64,000 nt of DNA from Roseibium algicola (GCF_001999245.1 NZ_CP019630.1:2596501-2660500), one strand, 5' to 3'; shown: positions 27,865-37,371, counted from the first letter of the stretch. The notes: generated by a model not told the origin, from the letters alone. A program made the numbers and translations.

Positions 27865-29052
27865 ATGTTGTCCCTCCTGCAACTGCCCCGACAGGCATTG
27901 CTGATTCTGCTTCTTCAATTCACCAACAGCCTCGGCGTTTCGGCGCTGGTGCCGCTGATGAGTTTTTTCATTGTGGAAGGGCTGGGCGCCGAACCCTGGC
28001 AGGTGGGTCTTTACTCCGGTCTGGTGATGCCGCTGACGCTGGCCGTCAATCGATGGGCAGGCGAACGGCTGGACAACCGTTTCCCGGTCAAGAGCCTGCT
28101 GGTCGTCTCTGTTGTCGCCTATATCACGCTCGCCGCGCTGCTGACTCAGATCAGCAGTCTGGTGATGCTGCTCGTTCTGATCGCCCCCCTGATGAGCCTT
28201 TCCAACATGGGCGCGGGTGTCGTCTTTACCTTCGGCCGCCTTTTTGCCGAACAGGAGGGCATGGACGTTGCCAGGGTCAATTCCTGGCTGCGCATGATGG
28301 TTTCACTTGCATGGATGATCGGGCCGGCGGTCTCCTTTTCGGTGGTTGCAGCCTTCGGCTTTGCCGCCGCCTTCCTGTGCGCCTTTGCGATCGGCATTGT
28401 CTACCTGATGCTCTGGTACATTGTCGTTCCGGCGGACTTCAGGTCAGCACGAGAGCGTTCCAAGACAAACGGCAAGGCGCCGATCAACTGGGGTCTTCAG
28501 ATTGCCGGGCTAACCTGCCTTGGCTTTGTCATCACCAATTCGCTGTTCGTCTCGGCGATGCCGCTGTTCTTCGTGCAGGAAACACATCTGCCCGGCGCAA
28601 CACCCGGCTTGGCACTGTCGGTCAAATGCCTGCTGGAAGTCTTTGTCATCTTCGGCTCGGTTCGCCTTGCCGAGCGCATCGGCGTTCGCCAAGTGCTGAT
28701 GCTGGCAGCGTGCCTTGCCGCGGTCAGCATGGTGCTGTTTGCCCAGGTGACCGCACTCTGGCAGGTGCTGGCCATCGCGGTACTGGAAGGGACTTATTAT
28801 GGCCTGTTTGCCGGTGTCGCGATCAGCTTCGTGCAGAGCTTCGCACCGGACCGGCCGGGCCGGGCAACGGCGGTTTACATGAACAGCCTGTTCCTCGGTG
28901 GCATGATCGGCAGCATTTCGATGGGTTTCATCGCCAGTGCGGCCAGCTTTCAGACCGTGCTTTACACCGCAGCGCTTTCGGCAACCGCGGCCCTGGCCGT
29001 TCTGCTTGCAACGCTCAAGGTGCAGCCCAAAGTCATTGAAGAAGGAGCCTAG
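27865..29052 (+). CDS. MFS transporter, SET-like (sugar efflux) subgroup
   Basis: The 395-residue integral membrane protein has about twelve hydrophobic segments in two halves with a central basic loop (RSARERSKTNGKAP). The TM4-region loop and the RWAGERLDNRFPVK loop 2-3 motif match the major facilitator superfamily. The segment TYYGLFAGVAISFVQSFAPD with GRATAVYMNSLFLGG resembles SetA/SetB. The substrate is not determinable. Its 3' end overlaps the converging DUF2244 gene by 4 bases. Confidence 0.85.
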   Translation: MLSLLQLPRQALLILLLQFTNSLGVSALVPLMSFFIVEGLGAEPWQVGLYSGLVMPLTLAVNRWAGERLDNRFPVKSLLVVSVVAYITLAALLTQISSLVMLLVLIAPLMSLSNMGAGVVFTFGRLFAEQEGMDVARVNSWLRMMVSLAWMIGPAVSFSVVAAFGFAAAFLCAFAIGIVYLMLWYIVVPADFRSARERSKTNGKAPINWGLQIAGLTCLGFVITNSLFVSAMPLFFVQETHLPGATPGLALSVKCLLEVFVIFGSVRLAERIGVRQVLMLAACLAAVSMVLFAQVTALWQVLAIAVLEGTYYGLFAGVAISFVQSFAPDRPGRATAVYMNSLFLGGMIGSISMGFIASAASFQTVLYTAALSATAALAVLLATLKVQPKVIEEGA

Positions 29053-29570
29053 ACACCGCCTGACTTGGCGACGGACAACGCATTGGCCATGGCACCGGCA
29101 AAACTCGTTCTGTCATCGGGATTCAGGAAATTGCCGAGATCGACCTGTTCACCCCGACTGAGGAGGGTCACCTTGACGACCCCTTCGTCCTCGATCCGGT
29201 CCACCGTCAGGCGGACCCAGAAGGGATTGAAACGGTATTCCTGGTATTTCTTGCCCGGGCCAACCTTGCGGATCGCGATCTCGTGCCGCGAGACGACCAC
29301 TTCCTCGAAAGTTCGGGCGGAGTGGTAGTTCATCCGAAAGGCAAACCAGAGCAGCGCGATATCAAGTCCGAAGAACCCGAAAACCGGCCAGGCGCCGATA
29401 CGCAGAAACAGAATACCGGCGATGAAACTGACACCGCCGAAGAAGCACATGAGAACCAGGAATCCGTTTGGCCCCAGAGACCGGTGAGGGGTCAGGACGG
29501 CAGTGAAAAACGGCCGGTCCTGATCCGGCAATTCACCATCCCGCAGGGGTTTCGGATTGTTCTCGCTCAT
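29049..29570 (-). CDS. DUF2244 family integral membrane protein
   Basis: The 173-residue protein has an N-terminal LTPHRSLGPNGFLVLM motif, two adjacent membrane helices at about residues 36-80, and a soluble C-terminal part (VVVSRHEIAIRK, FNPFWVRLTVD, VDLGNFLNPDDR). This is the standard DUF2244 layout of alphaproteobacteria. The family has no proven function. It is divergent from nth and overlaps the MFS gene end by 4 bases. Confidence 0.88.
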   Translation of the reverse strand: MSENNPKPLRDGELPDQDRPFFTAVLTPHRSLGPNGFLVLMCFFGGVSFIAGILFLRIGAWPVFGFFGLDIALLWFAFRMNYHSARTFEEVVVSRHEIAIRKVGPGKKYQEYRFNPFWVRLTVDRIEDEGVVKVTLLSRGEQVDLGNFLNPDDRTSFAGAMANALSVAKSGGV

Positions 29571-29592
29571 GAGGCATGATTATAGAGAGAAG

Positions 29593-30408
29593 ATGACGCA
29601 AGCAAAGAGCCCTTCCAAGACTGCGGCAGCACGCCGGCCCGCAAAATCCAAACAGACCCGGAGAAAAGCACCCTCCGTGGACAACCCCGGCAAGGTGCTG
29701 AAACGGTCCCGCTATACGAAGGCGGAAACCTTTGCGATCTTCCAGCGCTTCCATGCCGACAACCCGGAACCGAAGGGCGAACTGGATTATGTCAATGCTT
29801 TCACGCTTTTGGTTGCCGTGGTGCTGTCGGCCCAGGCAACCGACGTTGGTGTGAACCGGGCAACAAGACACTTGTTCCAGATTGCCGACACACCGGAAAA
29901 GATGGTGGCGCTCGGGGAGGACCGGGTGCGGGAGGAAATAAAGACGATCGGCCTTTACAAGAACAAGGCCAAGAACGTCATCCTGTTGTCCGAGCAGCTG
30001 ATCCGCGACCATGGCGGCGAGGTTCCGGAAGACCGCGAAGCGCTGGAAGCGCTGCCCGGTGTCGGCCGGAAGACCGCTAATGTGGTTCTGAACATCTTTT
30101 TCGGCCACCCGACCATTGCCGTCGATACGCATCTGTTTCGCCTGGGCAACCGCATAGGCATTGCCCCCGGCAAGACGCCTCTCGACGTGGAAAAAGCGAT
30201 GGAGAAAGTCGTGCCGGTGGAATTTGCGCTCCATGCCCACCACTGGCTCATCCTGCATGGCCGGTACATCTGCAAGGCGCGCAAACCGGAGTGCCGGCGC
30301 TGTGTGATTTACGATCTGTGCCGGAGCACGGAGAAAGAACTTTTTGATGCGGTGCCGGATATTGCCCTGCGCACCAAAGCCCTTATTGAAAAGGAAACAG
30401 TTGCGTGA
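29593..30408 (+). CDS. nth: Endonuclease III (DNA glycosylase/AP lyase)
   Basis: The 271-residue protein removes oxidised pyrimidines. The HhH motif LPGVGRKTANVVL holds the catalytic Lys (about 160) and the Asp is in AVDTHLFRL (about 178). The [4Fe-4S] ligands follow the pattern C-x6-C-x2-C-x5-C in CKARKPECRRCVIYDLC. A basic N-terminal extension of about 35 residues precedes the catalytic core. I start at 29593, since an upstream in-frame ATG at 29557 lies inside the divergent DUF2244 gene. The stop overlaps the next gene's GTG start. Confidence 0.95.
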   Translation: MTQAKSPSKTAAARRPAKSKQTRRKAPSVDNPGKVLKRSRYTKAETFAIFQRFHADNPEPKGELDYVNAFTLLVAVVLSAQATDVGVNRATRHLFQIADTPEKMVALGEDRVREEIKTIGLYKNKAKNVILLSEQLIRDHGGEVPEDREALEALPGVGRKTANVVLNIFFGHPTIAVDTHLFRLGNRIGIAPGKTPLDVEKAMEKVVPVEFALHAHHWLILHGRYICKARKPECRRCVIYDLCRSTEKELFDAVPDIALRTKALIEKETVA

Positions 30409-30953
30409 GTTTCCCGCTTGGACCATTTCCCGTGAGCGAGAGGCTTCGCTTCCGCTTGCCTTCCAGCAATGATGCCGCTTTTTACCACCAGCTCATGAAT
30501 GAGCCGGATTACATCCGATTTATCGCCGACCACGGTATCAAGACCGAGGAAGACGCGGCCAACTACATCAAGAACAAGACGCTGGCGCGCTTTGCCGCCC
30601 ATGGAGTCGGGCTTTGGATCCTGGATCTGAAACCATCGCTGACACCGGTTGGTGTGTGCGGTCTGGTGGTGCGCAAGGAACTGAAGTACCCGGACCTTGG
30701 TTTTGCCTTTCTGGAAGACCACCGCGGAAAGGGGTTCGGCCGCGAGGCCGGGCAGAGCGTACTGGACTTCGTTACCCGGGAACTGAAGCTGCGCACGCTG
30801 TGCGCGATCACGCATCCGGAGAACGTCCGCTCCGCCAACCTCCTGAAGAAACTTGGCTTCGAGCCGGATGGCCAGCGGCATCTGGCGGAGATCGGGACGA
30901 CCTCCGACTATTACGAATGGAAATTGCGTTATGTGGAAAGCGGTCTGGCCTGA
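30405..30953 (+). CDS. GNAT family N-acetyltransferase (RimJ/RimL type)
   Basis: The 182-residue acetyltransferase has the SERLRFRLPSSNDAAFYHQL start typical of the Acetyltransf_3 group, an acetyl-CoA loop DHRGKGFGREAGQSVL, and ITHPENVRSANLLKKLGFEPDG. It probably starts with a GTG overlapping the nth stop by 4 bases, so it is translationally coupled to nth. The acceptor substrate is unknown. Confidence 0.87.
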   Translation: MSFPLGPFPVSERLRFRLPSSNDAAFYHQLMNEPDYIRFIADHGIKTEEDAANYIKNKTLARFAAHGVGLWILDLKPSLTPVGVCGLVVRKELKYPDLGFAFLEDHRGKGFGREAGQSVLDFVTRELKLRTLCAITHPENVRSANLLKKLGFEPDGQRHLAEIGTTSDYYEWKLRYVESGLA

Positions 30954-30978
30954 GGGCCGCCGCAATCAATCGTGACGG

Positions 30979-31413
30979 TCAGCGTTTCTCGCGAACGCGT
31001 ACGACCACGTCGACACGAACGATTTCCATGCCTTCGGGTGCTTTCGGCAGAGCGCCGATGCCCACACCTTCGCCCGGAATGTCGATCACCCGGTTTTCGC
31101 CTTCGATGAAGAAGTGATGGTGGTCGGACACATTGGTGTCGAAGTAGGTCTTGTTGCCGTCGATCGCGACTTCGCGCAGCAGACCGGCTTCGGTGAACTG
31201 GTGCAGCGTGTTGTAGACCGTGGCGAGAGAGACCGGCACATCGGCGTCGACCGCCTCTTCATGAAGCAGCTCGGCCGAGATGTGGCGATCGCCCCGGGAG
31301 TACAGAATTTCTGCAAGCGAGACACGCTGGCGCGTCGGCCGAAGGCCTGCAGACCGCAGCATGTCGGTCACATTCTTCTTGTCGCCGGTTTCATGCACCA
31401 CAAGTGTTGTCAT
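30979..31413 (-). CDS. irr: Iron response regulator Irr (Fur family)
   Basis: The 144-residue Fur-family protein has the winged helix (GLRPTRQRVSLAEILY, VSLATVYNTLHQFTEAG) and the His cluster SDHHHFFIEG at 97-105, which binds haem in Irr. Irr represses haem synthesis and activates or represses iron genes under iron limitation and is degraded or inactivated by haem. The N-terminal GCPW haem regulatory motif of Bradyrhizobium Irr is absent, as in Rhizobium-type Irr. Its place next to fabA-fabB-fabI is the conserved rhizobial arrangement. Confidence 0.93.
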   Translation of the reverse strand: MTTLVVHETGDKKNVTDMLRSAGLRPTRQRVSLAEILYSRGDRHISAELLHEEAVDADVPVSLATVYNTLHQFTEAGLLREVAIDGNKTYFDTNVSDHHHFFIEGENRVIDIPGEGVGIGALPKAPEGMEIVRVDVVVRVREKR

Positions 31414-31833
31414 TCCGATCCGATCCAGGTCCAGGGTCGCTTCTTGAAACGGCGCAAATATATACCGCGCAAACGTTGCGCCGGGCCGTTTTCACTAACA
31501 TTGGCCTATATCTGCCATTTCTTGTACCCAAGATGCAAGTTTTAAACGTAAAGGGCAACCTGAGCGGAAATCAGGGCGCAACTGCGGCGCGTTCGGAAGG
31601 TTCGTGCAAGCGCTGACCAAACAGCCGCAAGCCGGTGTCCCGGAGCCGGATGCGCAGATTACGTCGAATACGCACAAAACTTGGCGAAACGCCCGAAAAA
31701 ACCGAGTAACTTCGCGCAAGTGACATCTTTCGGTCATGGTTCCCCTGTGTTAGGAAGGCGCCTCAAACGAACCGAAAACAAACCGAACCTGCCTTGGGAA
31801 TTTCCCTGGCAGGAGACAAAACACGGATCCCGA
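31414..31833. promoter_or_regulatory. Divergent irr-fabA intergenic region
   Basis: The 420 bases must hold the promoters of both irr and fabA. An inverted pair GGCGCAA (31451-31457) and TTGCGCC (31476-31482) lies 38 bases before the irr start, around an AT-rich TATATA. The frame runs open upstream of fabA from 31681, but it looks non-coding. No Irr ICE-type box (TTTAGAA-N-TTCTAAA) is visible. Confidence 0.5.
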
Positions 31834-32340
31834 ATGACCGATCGCCGCTCCAGCTACGATTATGAAGCACTTCTCGCCTGCGGCCGCGGCGAGCTGTTTG
31901 GCCCGGGCAATGCCCAGCTGCCTCTTCCCCCGATGCTGATGTTCGACCGGATCACGGAACTTTCCGAAACCGGCGGTGAATTCGACAAGGGGTTCGCTCG
32001 CGCCGAGTTCGACATCAAGCCGGATCTCTGGTTTTTCCCGTGCCATTTCCAGGGAAATCCGGTGATGCCGGGCTGCCTTGGTCTCGACGCCCTGTGGCAG
32101 CTGACCGGTTTCTTCCTTGGCTGGCTGGGCCTTGAAGGCAAGGGCATGGCCCTGTCGACCGGTGAAGTGAAGTTCAAGGGCATGGTTACGCCGGACGTGA
32201 AGCTGGTGGAATACGGTGTCGACTTCAAGCGGGTCATGAAGGGTCGCCTGGTTCTCGGCATTGCCGACGGCTGGTTGAAGGCGGACGGTGAACAGATTTA
32301 CAAGGCGACCGATTTGCGCGTCGGCCTGGCAAAGACCTGA
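31834..32340 (+). CDS. fabA: 3-hydroxydecanoyl-ACP dehydratase/isomerase
   Basis: The 168-residue enzyme dehydrates 3-hydroxydecanoyl-ACP and isomerises it to the cis-3 product, starting unsaturated fatty acid synthesis. His71 is in [11 protein letters not shown] and Asp85 in CLGLDALWQ, matching E. coli His70/Asp84. The start at 31834 aligns with the E. coli N terminus ([20 protein letters not shown]). The nearest purine-rich AGGAG is 18 bases upstream, unusually far. First gene of fabA-fabB-fabI. Confidence 0.97.
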   Translation: MTDRRSSYDYEALLACGRGELFGPGNAQLPLPPMLMFDRITELSETGGEFDKGFARAEFDIKPDLWFFPCHFQGNPVMPGCLGLDALWQLTGFFLGWLGLEGKGMALSTGEVKFKGMVTPDVKLVEYGVDFKRVMKGRLVLGIADGWLKADGEQIYKATDLRVGLAKT

Positions 32341-32367
32341 CACCCGTTCGCAGGATCAATTGATGGC

Positions 32368-32399
32368 ACCGGCGCTTCTTTTTCATTGGGGGCGCCGGT
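32368..32399 (+). other. Stem-loop between fabA and fabB
   Basis: ACCGGCGC (32368-32375) pairs with GCGCCGGT (32392-32399). The right arm is followed by TTTGCATATT rather than a T run, so partial termination or mRNA processing is possible. Confidence 0.4.
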
Positions 32400-32479
32400 T
32401 TGCATATTATGTATGTGCCTGCAGGCTCTCGACACACCCCCTGAGAGCTGTGGTGCAGTCAAGACAATAGGAGACCGCA

Positions 32480-33703
32480 ATGAGACGCGTTGTCGTCACC
32501 GGCATGGGTATCGTGTCGTCCATCGGAGCAAACACCGAAGAAGTGCTGTCCAGCCTTCGAGAAGGCAAGTCCGGCATCAGCTTCGCTCCGGATTACGCGG
32601 AACACGGCTTCAGAAGCCAGGTACACGGCATGCCGAATGTCGATATCGCTTCGCTCATCGACAAGCGCCAGCTGCGCTTCATGGGCGACGGTGCCGCCTA
32701 TAACTACATCTCCATGCAGCAGGCGATTGCCGACAGCGGTCTGGAAGAAACCGACATCTCCAACCCGCGCACCGGCCTGATCATGGGTTCCGGTGGTCCG
32801 TCGACCAAGAACCTGTTCCAGGCACACCAGATCGTGCTGGAAAAAGGGTCGCCCAAGCGCATGGGCCCGTTCATGGTGACCCGCGGCATGAGCTCCACCA
32901 ACTCTGCCTGCCTGGCGACGCCGTTCAAGATCAAGGGCATCAACTATTCCATCACGTCGGCCTGCTCCACTTCGGCGCATTGCATCGGTGCAGCTACCGA
33001 ACAGATCCAGTTCGGCAAGCAGGACGTCATGTTTGCCGGTGGCGGTGAGGAACTAGACTGGACCCTGTCCTGCCTGTTCGACGCCATGGGCGCCATGTCC
33101 TCCAAGTACAACGACACCCCTCAGACCGCATCGCGGGCCTATGACGCGACCCGCGACGGCTTCGTGATCGCCGGTGGTGGCGGTGTGGTGGTTCTGGAAG
33201 AACTGGAACACGCCAAGGCGCGCGGCGCGAAAATCTATGCCGAGGTTACCGGCTACGCAGCCAACTCCGACGGCTACGACATGGTGGCGCCTTCCGGTGA
33301 AGGCGGCGAGCGCTGCATGCGCCTTGCCACCTCGACCCTGGGCGACCGCAAGGTCAACTACATCAACAGCCATGGCACTTCGACACCCGTCGGCGATATC
33401 GGCGAAATCGAAGCGATCCGCCGCGTATTCGGTGAAAACCAGCCGCCGGTGTCTTCGACCAAGTCGCTCACCGGCCACAGCCTGGGTGCGACCGGCGTTC
33501 AGGAAGCCATTTACTGCCTGCTGATGCTGCAGAACGACTTCATGACCGCGTCTGCCAACATCAACGAGCTGGATCCGGCCCTGAAGCCGGGCGAGATCGT
33601 GACCGAGCGCGTGGACAATGCAGGCCTCGACACGGTTCTTTCCAACAGCTTCGGCTTTGGCGGCACCAACGCGTCGCTCGCGCTGTCGCGCTTTCACGGC
33701 TGA
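32480..33703 (+). CDS. fabB: 3-oxoacyl-ACP synthase I
   Basis: The 407-residue KAS I elongates both saturated and FabA-derived unsaturated chains. The nucleophile Cys162 is in [12 protein letters not shown]. The two His sites are in [11 protein letters not shown] and [11 protein letters not shown], and the C terminus has [18 protein letters not shown] lies 6 bases before the ATG. It is 10 bases from fabI, so fabA-fabB-fabI is an operon. Confidence 0.98.
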   Translation: MRRVVVTGMGIVSSIGANTEEVLSSLREGKSGISFAPDYAEHGFRSQVHGMPNVDIASLIDKRQLRFMGDGAAYNYISMQQAIADSGLEETDISNPRTGLIMGSGGPSTKNLFQAHQIVLEKGSPKRMGPFMVTRGMSSTNSACLATPFKIKGINYSITSACSTSAHCIGAATEQIQFGKQDVMFAGGGEELDWTLSCLFDAMGAMSSKYNDTPQTASRAYDATRDGFVIAGGGGVVVLEELEHAKARGAKIYAEVTGYAANSDGYDMVAPSGEGGERCMRLATSTLGDRKVNYINSHGTSTPVGDIGEIEAIRRVFGENQPPVSSTKSLTGHSLGATGVQEAIYCLLMLQNDFMTASANINELDPALKPGEIVTERVDNAGLDTVLSNSFGFGGTNASLALSRFHG

Positions 33704-33713
33704 GGAGTTTTGA

Positions 33714-34526
33714 ATGTCTGATCTGATGAAGGGCAAACGCGGCCTGATCATGGGCGTTGCCAACGACCACTCCATTGCCTGGGGTATTGCCAAGACGCTC
33801 GCCGATCACGGTGCCGAACTTGCCTTCACCTATCAGGGAGAGGCTTTCGGCCGCCGTACCAAGCCGCTGGCGGATTCCGTCGGTTCCAAGATCCTTGTGC
33901 CGTGCGACGTGGAAGACATTGCATCGGTCGACAGCGTGTTCGACACGTTGAAGGAAGAGTGGGGCAGCATCGACTTCCTGGTGCATGCGATCGCCTTTTC
34001 CGACAAGACGGAACTGCGCGGGAAATACGCCGACACCACGCGGGAGAACTTCTCCCGCACCATGCTGATCTCCTGCTTCTCCTTCACCGAGATCGCCAAG
34101 CGGGCTGCCGCTTTGATGACCAATGGCGGTTCCATGGTGACGCTGACCTATGGCGGTTCCACCAAGGTCATGCCGAACTACAACGTGATGGGCGTTGCCA
34201 AGGCTGCTCTGGAATCTTCCGTCCGTTACCTGGCGGTGGACTACGGTGAGCAGAACATCCGCGTGAACGCGATTTCCGCCGGCCCGGTTCGGACGCTTGC
34301 AGGATCCGGCGTTTCCGATGCCCGCCTGATGTTCAACTTCCAGAAGCGCAATTCTCCGCTCTGCCGGACCGTTTCCCTGGACGAAATCGGCGGAACCGGC
34401 CTCTATCTCCTGTCGGATCTTTCCGGTGGCGTGACCGGTGAAGTGCACTTTGTCGATAGTGGCTACAACATCATGTCGATGCCGCGTCTGGAAGAACTCA
34501 AGGTTCAGGAAGTTCAGGCCGACTGA
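33714..34526 (+). CDS. fabI: Enoyl-ACP reductase (FabI)
   Basis: The 270-residue SDR-type reductase finishes each elongation cycle with NAD(P)H. The atypical nucleotide motif GVANDHSIAWGIA is at 14-26, and Tyr146, Tyr156 and Lys163 (YNVMGVAK) match E. coli numbering exactly. This is the usual diazaborine/triclosan target family. Last gene of the fab operon, followed by a strong terminator. Confidence 0.98.
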   Translation: MSDLMKGKRGLIMGVANDHSIAWGIAKTLADHGAELAFTYQGEAFGRRTKPLADSVGSKILVPCDVEDIASVDSVFDTLKEEWGSIDFLVHAIAFSDKTELRGKYADTTRENFSRTMLISCFSFTEIAKRAAALMTNGGSMVTLTYGGSTKVMPNYNVMGVAKAALESSVRYLAVDYGEQNIRVNAISAGPVRTLAGSGVSDARLMFNFQKRNSPLCRTVSLDEIGGTGLYLLSDLSGGVTGEVHFVDSGYNIMSMPRLEELKVQEVQAD

Positions 34527-34551
34527 GGCCTGTCCAACAATCCAAACATGC

Positions 34552-34577
34552 AAAAGGCGGCCGTTGGCCGCCTTTTT
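34552..34577 (+). terminator. Rho-independent terminator of fabABI
   Basis: AAAAGGCGGCC and GGCCGCCTTTT pair around a GTT loop and are followed by further T residues. It lies 25 bases after the fabI stop. Confidence 0.95.
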
Positions 34578-34650
34578 TGTTCCAGAATTTCCGTTCCTTT
34601 TTCCTCAGGATGAGGGATCAGGAAACCCAGGCAATCGAGGGAGGAGGAGG

Positions 34651-35190
34651 TCAGTCTCCGATCAGCTCGTCCGGATAGACACCGAACAGGCGGGTCTGAT
34701 CCAGCCAGCCGTCATAATTCTCGCCGTTGACCCGGCACCAGCCTCCGGCACATTCGGAAACTGTCGTCAGCACGAAGGGATCCAGTTCGGCAACGATATC
34801 GGCATCGGAGCGGGAGCGGGAGCGCAGCGGTGTGCGGTCGCTTTTTTCCCATGGGGTGACGAGAGCCGTACGGCGGCTGGACAGCAGCGAGCGGAACACC
34901 CAGCCCTGCTTGCCTTCCCAATCGCGAATGCGGCGCCAGTTCTCGAATTCACCGACGATTTCCACGGGCAAACCGGACTGCACGAAGGTCCACGCGATAT
35001 CATGTTCGCGCGAAGGCCCGATGCGCACATTGACCCGGTCGGACTTCAAACTGACAAATCTCGGCACCGGCAGGCCGCTGGCGCCGGTCGTGGTGCCCTG
35101 GGCCTGCGAAGCGACCGAAGTTGCAAGCAGACCGCACAGCAATGTCATCACAGTGAGGAAGATCCGGGTAGCCTGGAACGAGCGAGCCAT
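34651..35190 (-). CDS. Exported bacterial SH3 domain protein
   Basis: The 179-residue protein has a signal peptide (IFLTVMTLLCGLLATSVASQ, cleavage after AQA near residue 31) and two SH3-like repeats: DRVNVRIGPSREHDIAWTF to KQGWVFRSLL, and TPLRSRSRSDADIVAEL to YDGWLDQTRLFGV. The two Cys (ECAGGWC) may form a disulfide. Such proteins are thought to bind cell-wall or other periplasmic partners. It is divergent from the hydroxyacid dehydrogenase across 246 bases, a pairing common in rhizobia. Confidence 0.88.
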   Translation of the reverse strand: MARSFQATRIFLTVMTLLCGLLATSVASQAQGTTTGASGLPVPRFVSLKSDRVNVRIGPSREHDIAWTFVQSGLPVEIVGEFENWRRIRDWEGKQGWVFRSLLSSRRTALVTPWEKSDRTPLRSRSRSDADIVAELDPFVLTTVSECAGGWCRVNGENYDGWLDQTRLFGVYPDELIGD

Positions 35191-35436
35191 ATTGTCCGGT
35201 TGTCCAATTGTTATTGATCTTTGATTTGAGGCAAATCTCTACCGAAAAATTTGCGCGAAAACCAGCTTGGTCGTTTTGGCCGGTTGGCGATCCGCAGCGA
35301 TTGAAACCGATCCCTTGTTTCTGCCGGACCATCTGGTAAGGAAAAGGGGTGGTCTCATCCGCTCGCGCAACGCGCAGCGTCAAAGTGGTACCGTTGAGGT
35401 TAACAAGTCCTCAACGAAGCGCGAAAGGCAATTGGT

Positions 35437-36423
35437 ATGGCGAAAAAGAAGCCTGTCGTTGTGGTGACCCGGAAGCTTCCGGACGTGGTGGAAACACGGA
35501 TGCGTGAGCTTTTCGAGACGCGTCTCAATGATAATGACAGGCCCTTCAGCCAGGCGGAACTGGTGGAAGCGGTGCGAACCGCCGATGTTCTGGTGCCGAC
35601 CGTTACCGACCGGATCGACTCATCTGTCCTCTCGCAGGCTGGTGAAAATCTGAAGCTCATCGCAAACTTCGGTAATGGTGTCGACAACATCGATGTCGTG
35701 AGTGCCAACAACCGGGGAATCAATGTCACCAACACGCCGGGCGTGCTGACCGAAGACACCGCGGACATGACCATGGCGCTGATCCTGGCCGTGCCGCGTC
35801 GACTTGCCACAGGCATCAAGGCGCTGGAAGCCGGCGACTGGGCCGGCTGGTCGCCGACCTGGATGCTTGGCCACCGGATCTGGGGAAAACGCCTGGGTAT
35901 CATCGGCATGGGCCGCATTGGCCAGGCCGTCGCGCGCCGTGCCAAGGCCTTCGGCATGTCGATCCACTATCACAACCGCCGCCGTCTTGCCGAAAGTGTC
36001 GAGGAAGAGCTTGAGGCAACCTACTGGGACAGCCTTGACCAGATGCTGGCGCGCATGGATGTCGTCTCCATCCACTGCCCGCACACGCCGGGAACGTTCC
36101 ACCTTCTGTCCGCCCGCCGCCTGAAGCTTCTGAAAAAGGATGCCTACGTCGTGAACACCGCCCGTGGCGAGGTGATCGACGAAAACGCCCTGATCCGGAT
36201 GCTCGAGAGCGGTGAGCTTGCCGGCGCCGGTCTGGACGTGTTCGAGCACGAACCCGCGGTCAATCCGAAGCTGGCCAAGCTGGAAAGCGTTCTGCTGCTG
36301 CCGCACATGGGGTCGGCCACCATCGAGGGCCGTATCGAAATGGGCGAGAAGGTCATCATCAACATCAAGACCTTCATGGACGGACACCGCCCGCCGGATC
36401 GTGTTCTGCCATCGATGCTTTGA
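35437..36423 (+). CDS. D-isomer-specific 2-hydroxyacid dehydrogenase (glyoxylate reductase-like)
   Basis: The 328-residue NAD(P) enzyme has the Rossmann motif GMGRIG at 157-162, followed by catalytic Arg in NTARGEVID, Glu in DVFEHEPAVNP and His in LLPHMGSAT. An Arg-rich stretch after beta-2 (YHNRRRL) suggests NADPH preference. NFGNGVDNIDV at 78-87 is the substrate loop. Glyoxylate/hydroxypyruvate is the likeliest substrate but is not proven by sequence. Confidence 0.92.
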   Translation: MAKKKPVVVVTRKLPDVVETRMRELFETRLNDNDRPFSQAELVEAVRTADVLVPTVTDRIDSSVLSQAGENLKLIANFGNGVDNIDVVSANNRGINVTNTPGVLTEDTADMTMALILAVPRRLATGIKALEAGDWAGWSPTWMLGHRIWGKRLGIIGMGRIGQAVARRAKAFGMSIHYHNRRRLAESVEEELEATYWDSLDQMLARMDVVSIHCPHTPGTFHLLSARRLKLLKKDAYVVNTARGEVIDENALIRMLESGELAGAGLDVFEHEPAVNPKLAKLESVLLLPHMGSATIEGRIEMGEKVIINIKTFMDGHRPPDRVLPSML

Positions 36424-36444
36424 CCCGTTTGCGAGTCTCATGTC

Positions 36445-37338
36445 TTGGCTGATCGTTTCATCGGCAGCGCGGTTGCCGTGCCGGCCAGTCTCGACTGGCT
36501 GAAGGCGACCGAAACCGGCCGTATCTGGCTCGACAAGCTGCCGGTGCTGCTTGAAACCGCGTGCGAACACTTCGGGCTTTCAGAAATTGGGAGCCCGTTT
36601 TCTGGCGGTAATGTATCTCTCGTCGTTCCGGCAAGACACGACGGTGAGGATGTTGTCCTCAAACTGCAGTTTCCCGATCACGAATGCCGCCATGAAGCCG
36701 AGGCACTGGGGCGCTGGAACGGCAAGGGTGCTGTTCGGCTTTTGAAGCATACGCCGGAACTGGGCGCACTGCTGCTGGAGCGCTGCAGGCCGGGACAGTA
36801 TCTGGCCGACGACACCGAAACGGACCGGATTGGCGTTGTTGCAGGGTTGCTGCGTCTCCTGACAATCCCCGCCGGTGATCCGTTTACTCGCCTCAACGAT
36901 GAAGCCGCACGGTGGCGGGATAGCCTCGACCATAACTGGATGGCTGCCGGGAAGCCTTGCGAGCAATATCTCGTGGACGCTGCGCGCAAGGCCTTGCAGG
37001 ACCTTTGTCTTGAGAAAGAGACGGAAGAGGTCCTGCTCCACCAGGACCTGCACGGACACAACATTCTGTCCTCTGAAAGAGATACCTGGCTTGCCATCGA
37101 CCCGAAGCCTCTCGCCGGCGATCCTGCCTTTGCGCTAAGCCCGATCGTCAGGAGCTTCGAATTCGGACATTCGAAAGCCGAAGCGCGTTACCGCCTGGAC
37201 CGACTGTCGGAAGAACTGGAGCTTGACCGGGAGCGGGCAAGATATTGGACCATCGGCCAGACCATGGCCTGGGCATTCAGCAGCAGCTATGCCGAGCGGC
37301 ACTTTGAAACAGTGCGCTGGTTGCTGGCGGACAATTGA
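36445..37338 (+). CDS. APH(6)/hydroxyurea-type phosphotransferase family protein
   Basis: The 297-residue protein has the protein-kinase-like fold of aminoglycoside 6-phosphotransferases: VVLKLQFPDHECRHEAEAL (phosphate-anchor Lys and Glu), the catalytic loop LLHQDLHGHNIL and the metal Asp in WLAIDPKPLAGDPAF. The catalytic HxDxHxxN is intact. As a chromosomal gene away from any resistance context, it may act on an endogenous metabolite instead of streptomycin. The start is a TTG without a strong ribosome site, 19 bases after the dehydrogenase stop, and is uncertain by some codons. Confidence 0.85.
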   Translation: MADRFIGSAVAVPASLDWLKATETGRIWLDKLPVLLETACEHFGLSEIGSPFSGGNVSLVVPARHDGEDVVLKLQFPDHECRHEAEALGRWNGKGAVRLLKHTPELGALLLERCRPGQYLADDTETDRIGVVAGLLRLLTIPAGDPFTRLNDEAARWRDSLDHNWMAAGKPCEQYLVDAARKALQDLCLEKETEEVLLHQDLHGHNILSSERDTWLAIDPKPLAGDPAFALSPIVRSFEFGHSKAEARYRLDRLSEELELDRERARYWTIGQTMAWAFSSSYAERHFETVRWLLADN

Positions 37339-37371
37339 TCCACCAAATCCGTTTAAGTGGTCTTTCGAGCC

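Noticed and set aside
31681..31833. An upstream extension of fabA
   Set aside because: The basic 51-residue extension is absent from FabA proteins, and the ATG at 31834 aligns with E. coli FabA.
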